Shown: one piece after another, positions 1 to 6,078 of the stretch
How the letters are laid out: every line of letters begins with the position of its first letter
Numbering within the stretch: the stretch's first letter is position 1
Assembly: GCA_015229165.1 (NCBI GenBank)
Contig: JADGCD010000051.1
Span: 1-11,193, forward strand
Origin: Nitrospinota bacterium
GTDB taxonomy: Bacteria; Nitrospinota_A; UBA7883; JADGGD01
Direction: 5' to 3'
DNA: 11,193 nt
The notes under the pieces: model-generated
Seen by the model: the letters and a program-made list of their open reading frames with translations, nothing else
Told to the model about the DNA's origin: nothing
Database searches by the model: none
Program-made: the position numbers and the translations under genes

Positions 1-23
1 TGACCACCAACTACTCATATGCG

Positions 24-40
24 ATCACCTGTCAGGTGAT
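24..40. promoter_or_regulatory. 17-bp palindrome, possible operator or RNA hairpin
   Basis: The sequence ATCACCTG-T-CAGGTGAT is a perfect 8-bp inverted repeat around one central base. A third related half-site, AGGTGAT, lies at 81-87. The site sits just past the stop codon of the minus-strand aminotransferase gene, in 88 bases with no gene that I can see. It could be an operator for an unseen gene to the left. A one-base loop makes an RNA hairpin less natural, and no T-run follows on the minus strand to suggest a terminator. Confidence 0.3.
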
Positions 41-88
41 TACCGTCACGATACAGAAGGTGTGCGCCGCTTGTGTGGTTAGGTGATC

Positions 89-1255
89 CTACATCATCCC
101 CAGCATCTTCTCCACATCCTCTGTGGTGTTGTAGAAATGGGGTGACACCCGGATGCCGATGCCACGGGGGATGACCATGACGTTGGCCTCTTCCAAACGA
201 CGGGCCAGTGGGGCCAAGGCCGCCCGGTCGCGGGGGGCGAAGATGACGATCCCCGACCGCTCCCCGTCGTTCTCAATGGGCGAAACGATGTCATAGCCCT
301 TCGCCCGCAATCCGTCGATCAGCCGGTCGGTCAGCGACAGGACGTGGGCGAAGTTCCGCTCCACCCCCCGCTCCATGACGAGCGACAACGACGCGTTCAG
401 CGCATGGATGCCGACCAGGTTCGGCGTCCCCTCCTCGAACCGTTGGGCGTCGGGCTTCAACGTGAAGTCGATTTTCGTGAAGTTTAGTTCGTCGGCCACG
501 GTGTGCCACCCGGCGGTGACGAGGTCGAGTTCCTCCATCCGCTCTTTCGCGCAATAGAGCAACCCGATCCCCTCGGTGGCGCAGAGCCATTTATGCCCCC
601 CGCAGGCGAGGTAGTCGATGCCCCATTCTTTCGCCTCCATCGGGACCAGCCCCAGCGACTGGATGGCATCGACGAAGAGCCGCACCCCTTTCCCGCGCAA
701 CAGTTCCGCCAGCGCCGGGAGGTCGGCCCGGAACCCGGTGGTGAATTGCACCGACGAGATCGCCACCATTCGGGTCTTCGGCGTCAGGGCCGCTTCGATG
801 CTTGCCACCGGCACACGCCCGCCGACGCTCTGGACCGTCACCACCTTCACCCCCCGGGTCCGTTCGAGGTTCAGCCACGGGTAGACGTTGGAGGGGAACT
901 CCAGGTCGTTGACGATCACCTCGTCCCCCGCCCGCCACCGGAATCCCCCGGCCACCTTGCTCCCCCCCTCGGCGGTGTTTCTGATGAAGGCGACCTCTTC
1001 CGGCGCACAGCCGATAAGGGCGGCGCTCTGCCGCCGGGTCTCGGCCACGGTGGCCATCCATTGGGGCATATTCAGGTAGGCGCTTCGGGCGGCCCCCTCG
1101 CCGAACCGGGCGATGGCCTCGGCGGTCGGCTCCGGCATGGGGGTCATGGAGGCGGCGTTCAGGAAGGTGTACTCCGCCAGCATGGGGAATGAGCGGCGGA
1201 TCAGGGTCGACTCGGCCCCGTCGTAGGGGCGTGCGGCTCGGGGTGAAGGGGTCAT
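89..1255 (-). CDS. Class V PLP-dependent aminotransferase (cysteine desulfurase / isopenicillin-N epimerase-like)
   Basis: This 388-residue cytoplasmic protein has the fold-type I, class V aminotransferase pattern. The Schiff-base lysine is K222 in GGHKWL, followed by the glycine-rich GIGLLY strand. The cofactor aspartate is D196 in FVDAIQS. ISSVQFTTGF (about 167-175) and RNTAEG (92-97) match the phosphate-binding and PLP-stacking regions of the family. The family includes cysteine desulfurases, selenocysteine lyases, kynureninases and isopenicillin-N epimerase-like enzymes. The segment at the usual SufS/IscS catalytic-cysteine position was not identifiable, so the substrate is unknown. The frame extends upstream to a GTG at 1336, but that codon lacks a ribosome site. 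I chose the ATG at 1255 because it is preceded by GGAAAAG and leaves the conserved start (IRRSFPML, YTFLNAAS) intact. It is transcribed alone, divergently from the PHP gene. Confidence 0.88.
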   Translation of the reverse strand: MTPSPRAARPYDGAESTLIRRSFPMLAEYTFLNAASMTPMPEPTAEAIARFGEGAARSAYLNMPQWMATVAETRRQSAALIGCAPEEVAFIRNTAEGGSKVAGGFRWRAGDEVIVNDLEFPSNVYPWLNLERTRGVKVVTVQSVGGRVPVASIEAALTPKTRMVAISSVQFTTGFRADLPALAELLRGKGVRLFVDAIQSLGLVPMEAKEWGIDYLACGGHKWLCATEGIGLLYCAKERMEELDLVTAGWHTVADELNFTKIDFTLKPDAQRFEEGTPNLVGIHALNASLSLVMERGVERNFAHVLSLTDRLIDGLRAKGYDIVSPIENDGERSGIVIFAPRDRAALAPLARRLEEANVMVIPRGIGIRVSPHFYNTTEDVEKMLGMM

Positions 1256-1336
1256 GACGGCTTTTCCGGACTGATGGGCCCTGCATTTGATGAAATCGGG
1301 ACGAATCGGTGGGCGGGCGCGGTTTGGGTTTGCCAC

Positions 1337-1392
1337 TCTGCCGCCGAATAGTTTACTATATCCTGATATACATTATTGTAAGTGAAGGAAAA
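1337..1392. promoter_or_regulatory. AT-rich divergent promoter region with TATATC-CT-GATATA inverted repeat
   Basis: About 45 bases here are AT-rich against a GC-rich background, between the divergent aminotransferase and PHP genes. A perfect 6+2+6 inverted repeat, TATATCCTGATATA, occupies 1357-1370. On the minus strand, CTTACA (1377-1382) and TATAGT (1355-1360) are 16 bases apart and resemble a sigma-70 promoter for the aminotransferase. A plus-strand promoter must lie in the same stretch, but no pair is clear: TTTACT at 1352 and TATTGT at 1374 would start transcription almost on the ribosome site. The dyad may be an operator shared by both directions; that is inference. Confidence 0.4.
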
Positions 1393-2244
1393 ATGCCAGC
1401 CACCGGCTATGCGGACCTGCATCTGCACTCGACCTGTTCCGACGGGTCGCAGGAGCCGTCCGAGCTGGTCCGGCTGGCGGCGGATCTCGGGTTCGACGCC
1501 ATCGCCCTCACCGACCACGACACCGTGGCCGGGGTAGAGGATGCGCAGGCTGAAGGAAACAAGCGGGGGGTCGAGGTGATCGGCGGCATCGAAATATCGT
1601 CGGACATGGACGGCGTTTCGGTCCACATACTCGGTTATTTTGTCGATCCCACCGACGCAGGTCTTCGGTCGCTGACGGTGGAGGGAAAAGAGCGCCGGGT
1701 GGCGCGCATGGAACGGATGGTAGCCAAACTCAACAAGTTGGGGTATCCTCTCGACCTGGACGAGTTGCGCGACACTCTGGGCGACGCCACGCCGGGACGG
1801 GCCCATTTGGCCCGGTTCATGGTGGCAAAGGGGCATTTTCGCCATGTGGAGGCGGTCTTCACCCGGGTGTTGGGGGACGGGAAGGCGGCCTACGAACCGG
1901 CGCAGAAACTGACCGCCGAAGACGCCATCGCCATCGTGGCCACCGCCGGGGGGGTCAGCAGCCTGGCCCATCCGGGGCTGACCGGCATTGATGGGAAGAT
2001 CGAACGGCTGGTGGCGGCGGGGCTGGACGGGATCGAAGTCTACGCCGGTCGCCACAGCGACGCGCAGATCATGCGCTACCTTTCGGTGGCGCGGAAGATG
2101 GACCTGCTGGTCACCGGCGGGTCGGACAGCCACGGGCCCGGATCGGGCGCGCGGGGGATGGGGGCGGTACGCCTCCCGATGAAACGGGTGGAAGCGCTGC
2201 GTCACCGGGCGGCCCAACGGGGCCGACGGGTCGCCGCCGGATGA
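1393..2244 (+). CDS. PHP-domain phosphoesterase, TrpH/YciV (RNase AM)-like
   Basis: This 283-residue protein of the polymerase-and-histidinol-phosphatase superfamily has the full set of metal-ligand motifs: H10 and H12 in DLHLHST, D17, D41-H42-D43 in LTDHD, E67 in GIEIS, H78 in VHILGY, H193 in LAHPG, H221, and D245 with H247 in GGSDSH. Length and motif order match the COG0613 group. Its E. coli member YciV/TrpH (RNase AM) hydrolyses 3',5'-nucleoside bisphosphates and trims RNA 5' ends, using Mn-type metals. The start is the ATG preceded by GAAGGAAAA; the frame runs upstream to 1309 but that part is low-complexity and overlaps the promoter. It heads an operon: the first DUF507 gene starts 16 bases after its stop. 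The substrate is inferred from the family, so a related bisphosphate or phosphatase activity is possible. Confidence 0.88.
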   Translation: MPATGYADLHLHSTCSDGSQEPSELVRLAADLGFDAIALTDHDTVAGVEDAQAEGNKRGVEVIGGIEISSDMDGVSVHILGYFVDPTDAGLRSLTVEGKERRVARMERMVAKLNKLGYPLDLDELRDTLGDATPGRAHLARFMVAKGHFRHVEAVFTRVLGDGKAAYEPAQKLTAEDAIAIVATAGGVSSLAHPGLTGIDGKIERLVAAGLDGIEVYAGRHSDAQIMRYLSVARKMDLLVTGGSDSHGPGSGARGMGAVRLPMKRVEALRHRAAQRGRRVAAG

Positions 2245-2260
2245 ACAAGGGGAGCCAACG

Positions 2261-2536
2261 ATGAAACTGCGCGACGAGATGATCGACTACCTGGCCCACC
2301 GGATCGTGGTGAATCTGGAAGCCATGGAGATGATCGACTGCGAAGGGAACGCCCAGGGGGTGATCGAGTCGATCGCGGGGGTGATGACCGCCGACCTGAT
2401 GGTGGAAGACCTCCTCAACGACGAGGTCAAGGAGATCCTCGAGAACAAGGGCGAGGAGATGGAGTCGGTCGATTACCGGAAAATGTTCAACATGGTCAAG
2501 TCCAAGCTCGCCCGGGAACGGGGGCTGATTCTGTGA
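2261..2536 (+). CDS. DUF507 family protein (first copy)
   Basis: This small acidic 91-residue protein resembles DUF507 (PF04368). It begins MKLRDEMIDYLAHRI and has a central run rich in E, D, V and L, predicted all-helical (about residues 26-60). Its C-terminus is basic (KSKLARERGLIL). There is no signal peptide or membrane segment, so it is presumably cytosolic. The molecular role of the family is unknown. The ATG is preceded by AAGGGGAG (2247-2254), and the gene lies 16 bases behind the PHP gene and 22 before a second DUF507 gene, so the three are almost certainly one transcript. The two DUF507 copies share only the general pattern, so any duplication is old. Family assignment rests on remembered sequence character, not a search. 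Confidence 0.8.
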   Translation: MKLRDEMIDYLAHRIVVNLEAMEMIDCEGNAQGVIESIAGVMTADLMVEDLLNDEVKEILENKGEEMESVDYRKMFNMVKSKLARERGLIL

Positions 2537-2558
2537 TCCGCATCGGAGGCGACAAAGA

Positions 2559-2843
2559 GTGAAGCTGTCACGCGAAAAGATCAATCACCTGTCGAAACTG
2601 ATCCTTCGGCAAATCCTCTCCGACGAGCGGGTGGAGTTCTTCTGCGAGGAGAACGAGATGCGCCTGGAAATCGTCAATATCCTCCGGACCGAACTGGCCG
2701 TGGAGGAGGAGATCGACGACGTGGTGCGCCATACCATCGAGTCCTACTCCAAGGACATCCGGGAGGGAACCGAGGAGTGGGAGATCCTCTACCACAAGCA
2801 CTACAACGAAGAGACCAAACGGCGCCGGGGGGTCTCGCTCTAA
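2559..2843 (+). CDS. DUF507 family protein (second copy)
   Basis: This 94-residue predicted helical, charged protein is the second DUF507-type protein (PF04368). It opens MKLSREKINHLSKLIL, has an acidic middle (about 27-56, EENE and EEEID) and ends with the Y-x-K and basic RRRGVSL tail common in the family. Translation starts at GTG 2559, chosen because a clean GGAGG (2545-2549) lies 9 bases upstream. It has the same N-terminal MKL plus charged-helix layout as its neighbour but is clearly diverged. It is the last gene of the PHP-DUF507-DUF507 operon, followed within about 35 bases by an intrinsic terminator. A partner role with the first copy, such as a heteromer, is only a guess from the tandem arrangement. 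Confidence 0.82.
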   Translation: MKLSREKINHLSKLILRQILSDERVEFFCEENEMRLEIVNILRTELAVEEEIDDVVRHTIESYSKDIREGTEEWEILYHKHYNEETKRRRGVSL

Positions 2844-2851
2844 GGTATCGT

Positions 2852-2905
2852 CCCCGTCTTCGGGCGGGGTCGCACGCGGGGAAGGGTTCGCCCTTCCCCG
2901 TTTTT
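2852..2905 (+). terminator. Tandem UUCG-loop hairpins with intrinsic terminator
   Basis: Two hairpins lie in a row just after the second DUF507 stop. The first (2852-2869) is CCCCGTC-TTCG-GGCGGGG with one G-U pair and a classic C(UUCG)G tetraloop. The second (2877-2900) is a perfect 10-bp stem, CGGGGAAGGG/CCCTTCCCCG, also closing on TTCG, followed by TTTTT (2901-2905). The second has every feature of a Rho-independent terminator for the PHP-DUF507 operon. From about 2906 to 3011 I see no gene. Confidence 0.9.
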
Positions 2906-3011
2906 CGTTGTGCGCTTCCCGGCCCCTTTGACCCGTTGCGCGGTTTTCATGCAGGCGAAGCTTGGCGACTGCGTAGACGGGGCCGCCACGGGTGGGCGGA
3001 TTGAAGGGGAA

Positions 3012-3047
3012 CAAAAAAAGGACGCCCACCGGGTGGCGGGCGTCTTT
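3012..3047 (-). terminator. Intrinsic terminator of the histone-like gene
   Basis: Read on the minus strand, GACGCCC-GCCACC pairs with GGTG-GGCGTC as a strong GC stem with a single bulge (3021-3044). It is followed by C and seven T residues, the A-run at 3013-3019 on the plus strand. It lies about 40 bases past the stop of the minus-strand histone-like gene, so it ends that transcript. Confidence 0.85.
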
Positions 3048-3087
3048 CGGGATCGGGGACTCCTCCGCGACGAGCGCGGGGAAACCC

Positions 3088-3255
3088 TTATTTGCCGGCC
3101 GGTTTCTTGGCGGCGGCTTTCTTCGCGGCCGGCTTTTTGGCGGCGGCTTTCTTCGCGGCCGGCTTTTTCACGGCGGCTTTCTTGGCAGCCGGTTTCTTGG
3201 CGGCGGCCTTCTTGGCGGCAGGTTTCTTGGCGGCGGCTTTCTTCGCAGTAGCCAT
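3088..3255 (-). CDS. Nested in-frame ORF: stand-alone 55-residue histone-H1-like protein (alternative start)
   Basis: Inside the preceding gene, and in the same frame, the ATG at 3255 (residue 116 of the long form) opens MATAKKAAAKKPAAKK and runs to the shared stop. It has a textbook ribosome site: AAGGAG followed by six bases before the ATG, stronger than that of the TTG start of the long form. The 55-residue product would be almost entirely Lys, Ala and Pro, like small H1-type nucleoid proteins. Either both forms are made from one mRNA, or the short form is the main protein and the long frame a later in-frame fusion. The sequence alone cannot decide between these. Confidence 0.55.
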   Translation of the reverse strand: MATAKKAAAKKPAAKKAAAKKPAAKKAAVKKPAAKKAAAKKPAAKKAAAKKPAGK

Positions 3256-3600
3256 CAGGGTCTCCTTTTTCTTCTTGGTTGACGGTTTACCGGCGTTACC
3301 CGATTTTGCGACCGTTGTTTTTATATCCCATGACGTAAAGACGGGATACATTTGCACCACTTGATGAACCAGGTCGGCGGTTTTCTGATCCACCTCGAGA
3401 ATCAGTCGTCCGCCGAATCGCATATCCAGGCCTATGTTGCCCGGGTCAAGTTTCGCAGTGTCAATGGCTTTTCGCAAAGCGCCCAGGTCGATGCCGGCGT
3501 AACGGGCATATGAGATAAGCTCCGAGACCCTCTCACGCAGCTCCCTGTCGGGATACCGAGGGTTCGCCAGCTCCAACCTCACCCGTTGTCCGCTTTTCAA
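3088..3600 (-). CDS. Hypothetical protein with C-terminal histone-H1-like Lys/Ala/Pro-rich tail
   Basis: This 170-residue protein has two parts. Residues 1 to about 100 form an unrecognised globular domain: an amphipathic helical stretch (about 17-50, RELRERVSELISYARYAG) and then a likely strand-helix-strand (FGGRLILEV, TADLVHQVVQMYP, SWDIKTTV). A short linker ending in four lysines (about 101-115) leads into a tail built of KKPAAKKAAA-type decapeptides (about 119-170). Such tails occur in bacterial H1-like proteins (HctB/Hc2, AlgP, BpH1) and bind DNA or RNA by charge. The start is TTG at 3600, chosen because AAGGGGA sits about 7 bases upstream; no in-frame ATG lies nearby. The N-terminal half looks less GC-rich than neighbouring genes. 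The gene stands alone between its own promoter and terminator. The tail function is inferred from composition; I cannot assign the N-terminal domain. Confidence 0.72.
   Translation of the reverse strand: MKSGQRVRLELANPRYPDRELRERVSELISYARYAGIDLGALRKAIDTAKLDPGNIGLDMRFGGRLILEVDQKTADLVHQVVQMYPVFTSWDIKTTVAKSGNAGKPSTKKKKETLMATAKKAAAKKPAAKKAAAKKPAAKKAAVKKPAAKKAAAKKPAAKKAAAKKPAGK
3091..3246 (-). repeat. 30-bp imperfect tandem repeat coding Lys/Ala/Pro decapeptides
   Basis: On the minus strand the tail-coding DNA repeats with a 30-base period, about five copies, each coding roughly AKKPAAKKAA. Copies differ mainly at third positions (AAG/AAA, CCG/CCT, GCC/GCG) and in one Ala-to-Val change (AAVKK). 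Such repeats arise and vary by slippage, so tail length may differ between strains. Confidence 0.85.
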
Positions 3601-3681
3601 AGCCGTCCCCTTGAAGCAGGTAATTTGGGAGAAATTTCCGGTTAACTAACGCAAAAAGTCGTTACCTTAATGCTACTCTCG

Positions 3682-3716
3682 CTATAATTAGGTGCATTAT
3701 AGCTATAATTAGATGC
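3682..3716. promoter_or_regulatory. Array of three CTATAAT half-sites (dyad and direct repeat), candidate operator
   Basis: CTATAAT occurs at 3682-3688 (+), 3696-3702 (- orientation, ATTATAG) and 3703-3709 (+). The last two form a perfect 14-bp palindrome, ATTATAGCTATAAT (3696-3709). In addition, GCTATAATTAGGTGC (3681-3695) and GCTATAATTAGATGC (3702-3716) are a 15-bp direct repeat with one mismatch and a 21-bp period, two helical turns. The dyad overlaps the predicted minus-strand -10 element, so a bound protein would block the histone-like gene. The function is inferred from geometry. Confidence 0.45.
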
Positions 3717-3755
3717 CACTACAAGACTTTTTTTTGCTTTTCAACATATTTTTTC
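3696..3755 (-). promoter_or_regulatory. Predicted sigma-70 promoter with A-tract UP element for the histone-like gene
   Basis: On the minus strand a perfect TATAAT -10 (3701-3696) lies 17 bases from TTGTAG (3724-3719), a weak -35. Directly upstream are A-runs of 8, 4 and 6 (plus-strand T-runs at 3728-3735, 3738-3741 and 3749-3754). They resemble an UP element and would bend the DNA. Transcription would start near 3689, giving a leader of about 90 bases before the TTG at 3600. The weak -35 may be offset by the UP element. TATAAT also reads on the plus strand at 3683 and 3704, but without a convincing -35 or a downstream gene. Confidence 0.5.
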
Positions 3756-3939
3756 ACAGGGTTATGCTGAAGTATTGCGCATGTAATCAGTAGTATACAG
3801 ATATGCGCTGGTGGCGTGTGGAAAAAAGGTGAAATGCGTCTTGATTTTTTTTGCGACTCCAACCCGAATTTTGCGGAGGGTGTGGGGGTGGCCGACGCCG
3901 CTTTTTGGCGTCACGCGGTCGTCCGTCCGGCGCCGTGCT

Positions 3940-3964
3940 CGCCAGATCGCGGGTCGGTCTGGCG
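3940..3964. other. Inverted repeat just past the stop of the 61-residue ORF
   Basis: CGCCAGA (3940-3946) and TCTGGCG (3958-3964) form a 7-bp stem with an 11-base loop, three bases after the minus-strand stop at 3968. No T-run follows, so it is at best a weak or Rho-assisted terminator. A second short stem, GACGCC/GGCGTC, lies at 3893-3911. Confidence 0.3.
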
Positions 3965-3967
3965 TGG

Positions 3968-4153
3968 TCAGGTAGTCAGATCGACCAGCGGCTTTTCCCC
4001 CAGGTGATAGCGCAGCGCAGTGTTTCCCGCCGGTTCCATCGGTCCGCCGAAGAGGTTCATCCCCGCGCCGAGCCGGGGGAGCGTGCGGGTCAACGTGGCG
4101 AAGAGGGGAGGGGGGGCGTTGCGCCCTCCGACGTCGGCAAGTGGGGTAACCAT
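3968..4153 (-). CDS. Small hypothetical protein, 61 residues
   Basis: I do not recognise this ORF. It is listed because its ATG is preceded by a near-perfect ribosome site, AAGGAGGG about 8 bases upstream, which chance ORFs rarely have. The product begins MVTPLADVGGRNAPPP, is rich in Pro, Gly and Leu, and ends in a more polar segment (ALRYHLGEKPLVDLTT). It has no cysteine pair, signal peptide or membrane helix. It lies alone in an otherwise gene-free 755-base gap, transcribed away from the malic enzyme gene and towards the histone-like gene. A second internal ATG (residue 32, MNLFGGPMEP) could give a 30-residue form. It could be a real small protein or a by-product; the evidence is the ribosome site only. 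Confidence 0.4.
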   Translation of the reverse strand: MVTPLADVGGRNAPPPLFATLTRTLPRLGAGMNLFGGPMEPAGNTALRYHLGEKPLVDLTT

Positions 4154-4283
4154 GATCCGTGCCCTCCTTGGCGCGCATCCATTCCGTCGCGATAACCGTC
4201 ATGAGCGGCGGCCTGTCGTCCGTGTCGGGCCGCCTCTTTGTTCCATGTCTTCTTATCGGCGTTCCCGGCGTTCGCCTTGAGAG

Positions 4284-4314
4284 TTGGGCGTAGAGAGGGG
4301 CGCGGGGGTATAAT
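4284..4314 (+). promoter_or_regulatory. Predicted promoter of the malic enzyme-trpC operon
   Basis: A perfect TATAAT -10 lies at 4309-4314. The nearest -35-like hexamer is TTGGGC (4284-4289), 19 bases upstream, so the -35 is poor. Transcription would begin near 4320, leaving a leader of about 35 bases before the ATG at 4356 with GGAG at 4342-4345. From about 4154 to 4283 I see no gene or clear structure beyond the ribosome site of the small ORF. Confidence 0.5.
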
Positions 4315-4355
4315 AGCCCGATTCGCCCTTACCTCTATCGCGGAGCTGTCAATCC

Positions 4356-6074
4356 ATGGATCATTTCGTTCGCCGCCTCGACGAGGCGGGACGTCCCTAT
4401 CTTGAAGTCGATCTTTCCGGTTTCGATCTCATGCACCACCCCTTGCTGAACAAGGGGACCGCCTTCTCTCCCGAGGAGCGGGAAGAGTTCGCCCTCGACG
4501 GGCTCCTGCCCCCCCACGTCTCCACGTTGGAGGAGCAGATCGAACGGGTCTACGAGAACTACTCGATGAAGGGGACCAATCTCGAGAAATACATCCACCT
4601 GCGGGCGTTGCAGGACCGCAACGAGACCCTCTTCTTCGCCCTGGTGAACCGGCACGTGGAGGAGATGACCCCGATCATCTATACCCCCACCGTCGGCGAG
4701 GCGGTGCAGAAGCTCTCCCACATCTACCGTATCGCCCGGGGCCTCTGGATCACCCCCGCGAACGTGGAGCGGATGGACCAGATGGCCGCGTCGCTCCCCA
4801 GCCGGGACATTCGGGTCGTCGTCGTCACCGACAATCAGGGGATCCTCGGCATCGGCGACCAGGGGGCGGGGGGGATGGGCATTCCCATCGGCAAGCTTTC
4901 GCTCTACACCCTCGGGGCCGGAATCGACCCGGCCGGGTGTCTTCCCATTTCGCTCGACGTCGGCACCGACAACCAGATCCTCATCAACGACCCCCTCTAT
5001 CTGGGGCACAAGAAGGAGCGGCTCACCGGCGCGGACTACGACCGGTTCATCGACCGGTTCGTCACCAAGGTCAAGGAACTGTTCCCCAACGCCCTGCTCC
5101 AGTGGGAGGACTTTTCCAAGCAGAACGCCTTCTCCAACCTCGAACGGTATCGGGACACCATCCTTTCCTTCAACGACGACGTGCAAGGGACCGGCGCGGT
5201 GGTCGTCGCCGGGGTCATGGGGGGCGTCCGGCTGAAACACGAAAAACTCGAACAACAGACCTACGCCGTCTACGGCGCCGGGGCCGGAGGGATGGGGGTC
5301 GCGCTCCAGCTGCGCAACACCCTCATGGCGCGTAGCGGCCTGAGCGCCGATGAGGCGGCGTCGAAGATTTACGTCATCGACAGCCAGGGGGTCATGACCC
5401 GCGACCGGGTCGGGCTGGAGGCGTACAAGATGCAACTGGCCCGCGACCCGCGGGAGCTGGCCGGGTGGAGCGTGAAGACGCCGGGGCGGGCCGGTCTGGT
5501 GGAGGCGATCCGCAACGCGCAGGTGACGGTTCTGCTGGGCCTCTCCGGCCAGCCCAACGCCTTCGACGAAGAGGTGGTGGCGGCCCTGCTGGCCAACACC
5601 CCCCAGCCGTTGATCTTCCCCCTCTCCAACCCCACCTCCAAGTGCGAGGCCAAACCGGCCGACCTGATCCGGTGGAGCCGCGGCGCGGCCATCGTCGCCA
5701 CCGGCTCCCCCTTCGCCCCGGTGGAGTACGAAGGTTGCACCTACCGGATCGGGCAGGGGAACAACGTCTTCATCTTCCCCGGCGTGGGGCTGGCCGCCAT
5801 CGCCAGCGGCGCCACGAAGATCACCGACGAGATGTTCACCGCCGCATCGATCCGGCTGGCCGACCTGATGCCCGCCGACGCCCCCCTCTCCCACTGCGTC
5901 TTCCCCCGGATCGCCGACCTGCACAAGGCCAGCGAACAGGTGGCTCTTGCCGTCTACGAAAAGGCCTTCGAGCAGGGGGTCGCCACCGCCGACCGGGCCG
6001 CCGATCCGCTGACGGCCCTCCGGGCCCGGATGTGGGCGCCCACCTATGTTCCGCTGCACAGGAAGCGGGGATGA
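4356..6074 (+). CDS. maeA: NAD-dependent malic enzyme (large subunit type)
   Basis: This 572-residue cytosolic enzyme oxidatively decarboxylates L-malate to pyruvate and CO2 with a divalent metal and NAD(P). Its length and motifs match the SfcA/MaeA-type large malic enzymes (about 565). The N-terminal malic domain carries the catalytic tyrosine in YTPTVGEAVQ (Y109), the lysine in PIGKLSLYT (K180), and metal ligands E251-D252 (WEDF) and D275 (FNDDVQGTG). The C-terminal NAD-binding domain has GAGAGGMGVA (307-316) and the late PLSNPTSKCEA motif. NAD preference is inferred from the family type, not from a decisive residue. The ATG has GGAG 10 bases upstream. trpC follows only 4 bases after its stop, implying co-transcription and perhaps translational coupling. 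A very long antisense frame covers the gene but is a GC-rich shadow. Confidence 0.95.
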   Translation: MDHFVRRLDEAGRPYLEVDLSGFDLMHHPLLNKGTAFSPEEREEFALDGLLPPHVSTLEEQIERVYENYSMKGTNLEKYIHLRALQDRNETLFFALVNRHVEEMTPIIYTPTVGEAVQKLSHIYRIARGLWITPANVERMDQMAASLPSRDIRVVVVTDNQGILGIGDQGAGGMGIPIGKLSLYTLGAGIDPAGCLPISLDVGTDNQILINDPLYLGHKKERLTGADYDRFIDRFVTKVKELFPNALLQWEDFSKQNAFSNLERYRDTILSFNDDVQGTGAVVVAGVMGGVRLKHEKLEQQTYAVYGAGAGGMGVALQLRNTLMARSGLSADEAASKIYVIDSQGVMTRDRVGLEAYKMQLARDPRELAGWSVKTPGRAGLVEAIRNAQVTVLLGLSGQPNAFDEEVVAALLANTPQPLIFPLSNPTSKCEAKPADLIRWSRGAAIVATGSPFAPVEYEGCTYRIGQGNNVFIFPGVGLAAIASGATKITDEMFTAASIRLADLMPADAPLSHCVFPRIADLHKASEQVALAVYEKAFEQGVATADRAADPLTALRARMWAPTYVPLHRKRG

Positions 6075-6078
6075 TTCG

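Noticed and set aside
1256..1336. Longer aminotransferase starting at GTG 1336
   Set aside because: There is no ribosome site at the GTG, and the extra 27 residues are unlike the family start; the ATG at 1255 leaves the conserved region intact.
3092..3364. Plus-strand frame that looks like a hydrophobic membrane protein (repeats of FLAAAFFAAGF)
   Set aside because: This is the antisense reading of Lys/Ala codon repeats: AAG/AAA become CTT/TTT and GCC becomes GGC. It is a known artefact of histone-H1-like tails.
3762..4202. 146-residue minus-strand frame across the gap
   Set aside because: It has no ribosome site, an Arg/Pro-rich start and an AT-rich end, and overlaps the small ORF that has a strong ribosome site.
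3816..4280. Plus-strand frames in the gap (3816-4007, 3851-4195, 4020-4280)
   Set aside because: Ribosome sites are absent or badly spaced, composition changes abruptly along them, and no recognisable motif appears.
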